From assembly GCF_032854445.1 (NCBI RefSeq), contig NC_088295.1:15487385-15551384 (forward strand): DNA of 64,000 nucleotides, written 5' to 3'. Both the position numbers and the translations under genes were made by a program. Shown in pieces: positions 59,641 through 64,000 of the stretch (the first letter of the stretch is position 1; each line of letters opens with the position of its first letter). The notes beneath the pieces were generated by a model. It had not been told where the DNA came from. It made no database searches and saw only the letters and a program-made list of their open reading frames with translations. The DNA is from Liolophura sinensis (lineage: Eukaryota; Mollusca; Polyplacophora; Chitonida; Chitonidae).

Positions 59641-62600
59641 CTTGGGTTTTGATTTAGTTTGTAAATTCTTGGGTTTACTGCAACGAATTATTTAAAGCGA
59701 GAGGAATGGGGAGCATCAGGCAATATGCAGGTGAACTGAATGCATGAGGCTTTCGTTACAGTAAAAGAATAGGTACATAGAAGGTAGTGAAAGGAAAAGC
59801 CCTCAAATCGAAGGAGGCATCACTAAACAGACCACTTAAAACTATGTATAAATATGCTTTAATTTACTTTTTTAGGTTTTTGTGAAAAGAGTGAAAGACG
59901 TTCAAACATTTGAATTCTATGGTGGGCTTTATGAAACATATTATCAGAGGTTAGTAACTCTGACGTCACAGAAAGTTTATCCAACTCTAATCACGACACT
60001 GAATGTTGGAATAATTTTGTTTTACCCATGAGTAAAAGATTACTGGAATAATGTTCCTCAAAATTCATTCCTTCTGGTGAACATGAGGAAATAAGGGTGA
60101 TGTGATGTCAGAGTTCCTAGATACCGTCAGTATTGCTCATAAACGCCGATTATTTTGAATATAGTATTCAAATATTTGAATGCCTGTCAGCACACGTAAA
60201 AAATCTAAAGAAAATTAAATAAAGTTTTCAGTTGCCTGTTTGATGAACCTTACTTCTTATTTTAATTTTCTTCTTTCTTTAATAATTAACTAATAAACAG
60301 ACTTCTATATCAACTTCTGTAAGCAAATATTTACTAATAGCTAGCAAATATTTCAGGATGCGCATTTAATTGCATCTTTGTCAGCCTAAGTATACAAGTT
60401 TCAGTTTGCGTTGGTACTGTTCACAATGATACACGACAAACACCAGAAATGTTCTACATATAGGCGCGTAAATTCACCCAGTATACAATTTTTTCTAATC
60501 TAGTTTATTAGTTGTCGTTAGTCAAATAAACATGTTAGTTGCGCTATGATTCCAACGTGACAGTTTTATCATAATCGATGAAGAAATCTCTCAGCCCAGA
60601 TATTTCTTTTTAACATAACCCATTACAGAATGGAGGAATGGTTACATGGCTTATCGCCACATAGATAATATTTCAGCCATATTGCGGCGAAACATGGAGT
60701 AAGCTCCAACGAAAGTACAAACACGCAGAAATTCTGACTAATACTGTCCATCAGATGAAAAGAATAGACAAGGGACCCGACAGTGCCATCAATCATTGAT
60801 TTCCTGCGGTATCAGGAGACATATTTGGTGGTGTAGGGGTGTCAAATTTCCATTTCATAGTGGATATTACACATGCCAGTCACGTACTCGTATACAGGGA
60901 GATAAATCTTGCAAATGATAAATGCAATGTAGCCTGTAATATACTCGCTCACTCACTGTGAAATACCAGTACTGTATTAAAGAATACCTTGATGATTCTA
61001 AATATTCCATACACATTTCCCTATAACATTGTCATAATCGAAATAAACTGCGTGGCACGTAGAGTCAAAGTGTTAACAATAGGAGTTCGGTGGTTTACAT
61101 TTTCAGTGAATACAACTGAACACGAATTCGCTATATTTTAGAACAAATAAGTGCCGTTTAACACATTGTAACATATTTTTGTAGTTGAAGTAATTAATCT
61201 AAATTTTGACACATTTTATAAGGTGTGATCAGTGTGTGTGATGATAATTATTGAAGCATATAAGCTGTGGACAGCGCTTGTGTGGCCGTTTGCAGAATTT
61301 AACCTGCGTTGAAGATGACTTGTCATCGACCAATGTGATGGGTGTAGCTGTATGTCACACATCAGAATGTTGGTCAGTAACGTGCTGTCCGTTTAAGTGA
61401 AATATTATTGTGGTTGGCGTTAAACAACAACGAAATAAATAAATAATAAGTACATTCCTCAACCGATGATTCGCACGTACAAGTGGCAAAATCATAATAA
61501 TTTTTCAAGAAGTATAACACAGGGTTAAGACCTTCAACAAACGACTTTTATGCCAATTGGCAAAACATATATCAAAACTGGACGTATCTTTAATATAAAT
61601 AAGAGAAAGCCCAACATACATCATTAACAAATGAAACAACACGAAGAAATCATGGATTTTGCATATAGTATGTTGCCTAAACATCACAATGCAATTCCAA
61701 AATGTTGTAGTATTTAACGGATATTGTATAAATGCAAATACTGTTTAATCACTGAAATTTTGTATACAAAAGTGAGACAGATAATTGAGCTGGATATACT
61801 CTCATTTACACCCTTAGCACATGTTCAAGGATGTTGCCCGATACTTTTACGGCTTCCCGTCATTTAAATCTGTAAGGCATTCAAAATACAATAAACAGTG
61901 ATTATTTGCTTGTTGTTTGGTTTCGTACTGAAAGACTTTTTAACTTACAGGACGGTGGTTTGGTTTCAAGAATGGGTGGGGAGGGGGAGAGCAGTAGGTT
62001 TTTTTGTCAGAATAAAACACCTCTACCTTTGGCCAGTATCTAACAAACTTTCCTACACCTGACGTACAGATGTATTCTGTATTGGTGAAAGGTGAGCCAT
62101 CTCCATCGAAGTTCAAGTAAGACTGTTCTTCCACATGTTATCGCTACCTAACATACAGGTATCATTATACTAACATACAGAAATGAAACAATTCTGAAAG
62201 ATGCATCTAATTCTGACGCATTATTATGACAATAATGGTTGTCGGTGATATAGTAAACTAGTGAACTATTTGTAAATTTATACTGTATGTTTATATGATT
62301 TTCGTGTAATGTCGTACTCAAGAACCTGACTGAATCGCTGATGATCATTAGATCCATTTGCACGATTGCTGTTTCAGTGATAGGTGTTTAAATTCTTCAA
62401 TAACAAAGTGCCCAAATCACAATGTAATATCCGCTAAGACCAACATCAGATATTAAACTGCAACTCTTTGAAGCGAATGTTACTCGACTTAACTTCGTCT
62501 CGAAAAAATCGAGAATCATCCAGCGTAACCAGGCTCTTCCTTGTGATTTGCGTTGGGCTGTGTACTGCATGGAGTTTGGCACAAGTGTCAAATACTGGTA

Positions 62601-62916
62601 AGATCATTTGGCACTGGATGGAATAGAGGTGGTTATATACATTGTCTTCATTACACTATAGATATGGTACTGAGACATGGGCATGATATACAAAGGGGTA
62701 AACAAATATAGCTGAGGACAGTAAATTTCTACGAAATACAGACATTTTTACAACTTTTCTCAAAGCTATCAAATAATTGCCTTTGACGTATCCACGAAAG
62801 TTACACCATTCAGAAGTGACACAGATAGGACACAGTGGAGGAAACAAAGCATGTGAGGTTGATGGATGATTCACCTCCTGATTTAAATAAATAACAAAAG
62901 CGCAAAATTTACGGCA
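59641..62916. other. region between convergent family members 2 and 3
   Basis: It holds a worn SINE tail at 61310-61445 (cgtgctgtccgtttaagtga, ggttggcgttaaacaac, aaataaataaataa). There is also a minus-strand side that should contain the 3' UTR of member 3. No gene recognised. Confidence 0.35.
61310..61445 (+). mobile_element. degenerate SINE, main or second family
   Basis: gtccgtttaagtgaaatatt, then attgtggttggcgttaaaca, then an AAATA tail. Recognisable only at its 3' end. Confidence 0.5.
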
Positions 62917-63993
62917 TCACCGATTCTTAAAGGTTATCAGTTCCAACTGTTTCCCTTTGGGGGACTCTGGATGAGGCTCTAACCATCCTGTCTTCCTCCG
63001 ATGAAAATGTCTGTGCCTTTTGTGTTTGCTGGGAACCTTTTTCTTCTTTGGGGACACGGATTTCCTCACAGCGCCTTTGGTCTTGCTGGGTTTAACCCCT
63101 TCCTTCACCACGCCGGGTATTTGTCCATTTTCTACACAGCCTACTCTGTTGTATGTCCTGTAGTTACCGGTAAAGTATATCATAGCTACCAATACCCCGA
63201 CAGCAATAGAGGCGAGTCCAATACTTAATAGCACATAGCCAAACATTAAGCTGGCCTGCGTCATATCCCAGCGTGGGGAAGAACTGTCACCAGGGAAGGT
63301 GTGGTGGCTTAGCACAATGCAGCAACCTGTGAAAAACAGGCTAAATCCAATAAGAGGAAAGAAAACCCCAACTGAGCACCAACAACACTCATACGCTCCT
63401 GCATGGTTACGTCTGAACTTCTGCAAAATAAAACTCATAACATTTAGTAAAATAGTAAACCCGTTGGTAAAGATATATGTTGGTCGTTTGACGTACTGGT
63501 TTTCGTTGGTAACTCAAAATGAGAAATGGCAATGGTGTTATATCGACTCCATGAAACAATGTTCTCGAAATGATTTGCATCGAATACTGACGGTTACGTA
63601 TTTATCTGCCTATGTAACTTCTTGGCGCACCTTATAATGCATACATAACCATGTGCATGTACTGCTGGGAACATTCAATATGTCAGACATGACGAAATAA
63701 ATGATTTGGTAATGTTATAGATCATATCACATGTCGTAGAAGATGACGCGTTGTTGGGAAGCATGGTTCCCAACATTACCTGGATAAACACTGTAATACT
63801 GGGCACAGTAAAAACTGAAGATAATAAAGGACAACCTACCCTTCTTCCACAACACTTTGACCCTGCCATATGTATCATTTGTAGGATAAATTGTCACCAC
63901 TTTCGTAGAAAAAAATGATGTACACCAGTTTCTCTTCACCAAAACATGGGCTTGTATAAGACTTACCATTTTTGCCTTCCAAAACAACGCCAT
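62917..63993 (-). CDS. two-pass membrane protein with CCWC motif, family member 3 (two exons)
   Basis: The exons on the minus strand are 63993-63967 (MALFWKAKM, then GTAAGT) and 63420-62917. They join in phase 0 through acceptor ttttattttgcag, giving 176 aa. The first exon may extend past the window end. An in-frame ATG at 63438 would lie inside the intron and is not preferred. Cys21-Cys22-x-Cys24 opens TM1 (about 22-46). Gly34, Thr40-Gly41, Leu46 and Phe51 keep the family spacing. Trp60 is at +39 as in member 2, and TM2 is about 66-92. The tail is short (about 80 aa) and very basic between residues 115 and 152 (KPSKTKG, SPKKKK, KHKRHRH), ending in LITFKNR. It is the shortest tail of the three. 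Likely membrane protein with cytoplasmic termini; function unknown. Confidence 0.82.
63421..63966 (-). other. intron 1 of family member 3
   Basis: 546 bp between donor ATG|GTAAGT (complement at 63961-63966) and acceptor TTTTGCAG (complement at 63421-63428). No ORF or repeat of note. Confidence 0.55.
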
Positions 63994-64000
63994 TCTGCCT

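Noticed and set aside
63421-63438. ATG at 63438 as start of family member 3 (MSFILQ)
   Set aside because: These codons form the polypyrimidine tract and AG of an acceptor, and an in-phase upstream exon ending in GTAAGT exists at 63967.

Overview
This is eukaryotic nuclear DNA, most likely from a lophotrochozoan invertebrate (mollusc, brachiopod or a close relative). It is AT-rich, has spliced genes with GT/AG introns, many ACATGTA and GTAGGCCTAC words, and dispersed tRNA-derived SINEs of types I associate with molluscs and brachiopods. The organism is an inference; no marker gene settles it. Coding sequence is sparse: four loci are supportable, and the rest is intron, intergenic DNA and repeats. 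LAYOUT. (1) 1-15987: non-coding, probably one long intron or the 5' side of the gene that follows. It holds two relatives of a long-inverted-repeat element (about 1.13-1.93 kb and 2.78-4.19 kb), a SINE with clean target-site duplications (6.69 kb), a foldback element (7.18-7.78 kb), a 180-bp tandem array (10.9-11.4 kb) and candidate regulatory blocks. (2) 15988-19052, plus strand: the five last coding exons of an SDR42E1-type 3-beta-HSD-like short-chain dehydrogenase, ending in a C-terminal membrane anchor. The exons that carry the NAD-binding site and the YxxxK catalytic motif were not found and probably lie upstream. One exon junction is out of phase by one base. (3) 19053-29550: 3' flank and intergenic DNA with several minisatellites and no recognised gene. 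(4) 29558-30985: a GC-rich compound DNA transposon with the arrangement A-B-A'-B', carrying two different broken copies of a Myb/SANT-like ORF. (5) 32926-63993: a dispersed family of three paralogous two-pass membrane proteins at 34.5 kb (+), 55.6 kb (+) and 62.9-64.0 kb (-). All three have a CCxC motif at the start of TM1, a Gly 13 residues later, Thr-Gly at +19/+20, Leu at +25 and Phe at +30 relative to the first Cys, a short loop with a Trp, TM2, and a hydrophilic cytoplasmic-type tail. I do not recognise this family, and it is the best candidate here for something undescribed. Between the members lie MITEs, SINEs and minisatellites. HOW THEY WORK TOGETHER. The SDR gene and the two-pass membrane proteins show no evident functional link. 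The three membrane proteins look like a locally duplicated family whose conserved N-terminal membrane module is kept while the tails diverge. Members 2 and 3 are closest in spacing and converge on each other; member 1 has a TATA/Inr promoter and a 5' UTR exon visible 1.5 kb upstream.
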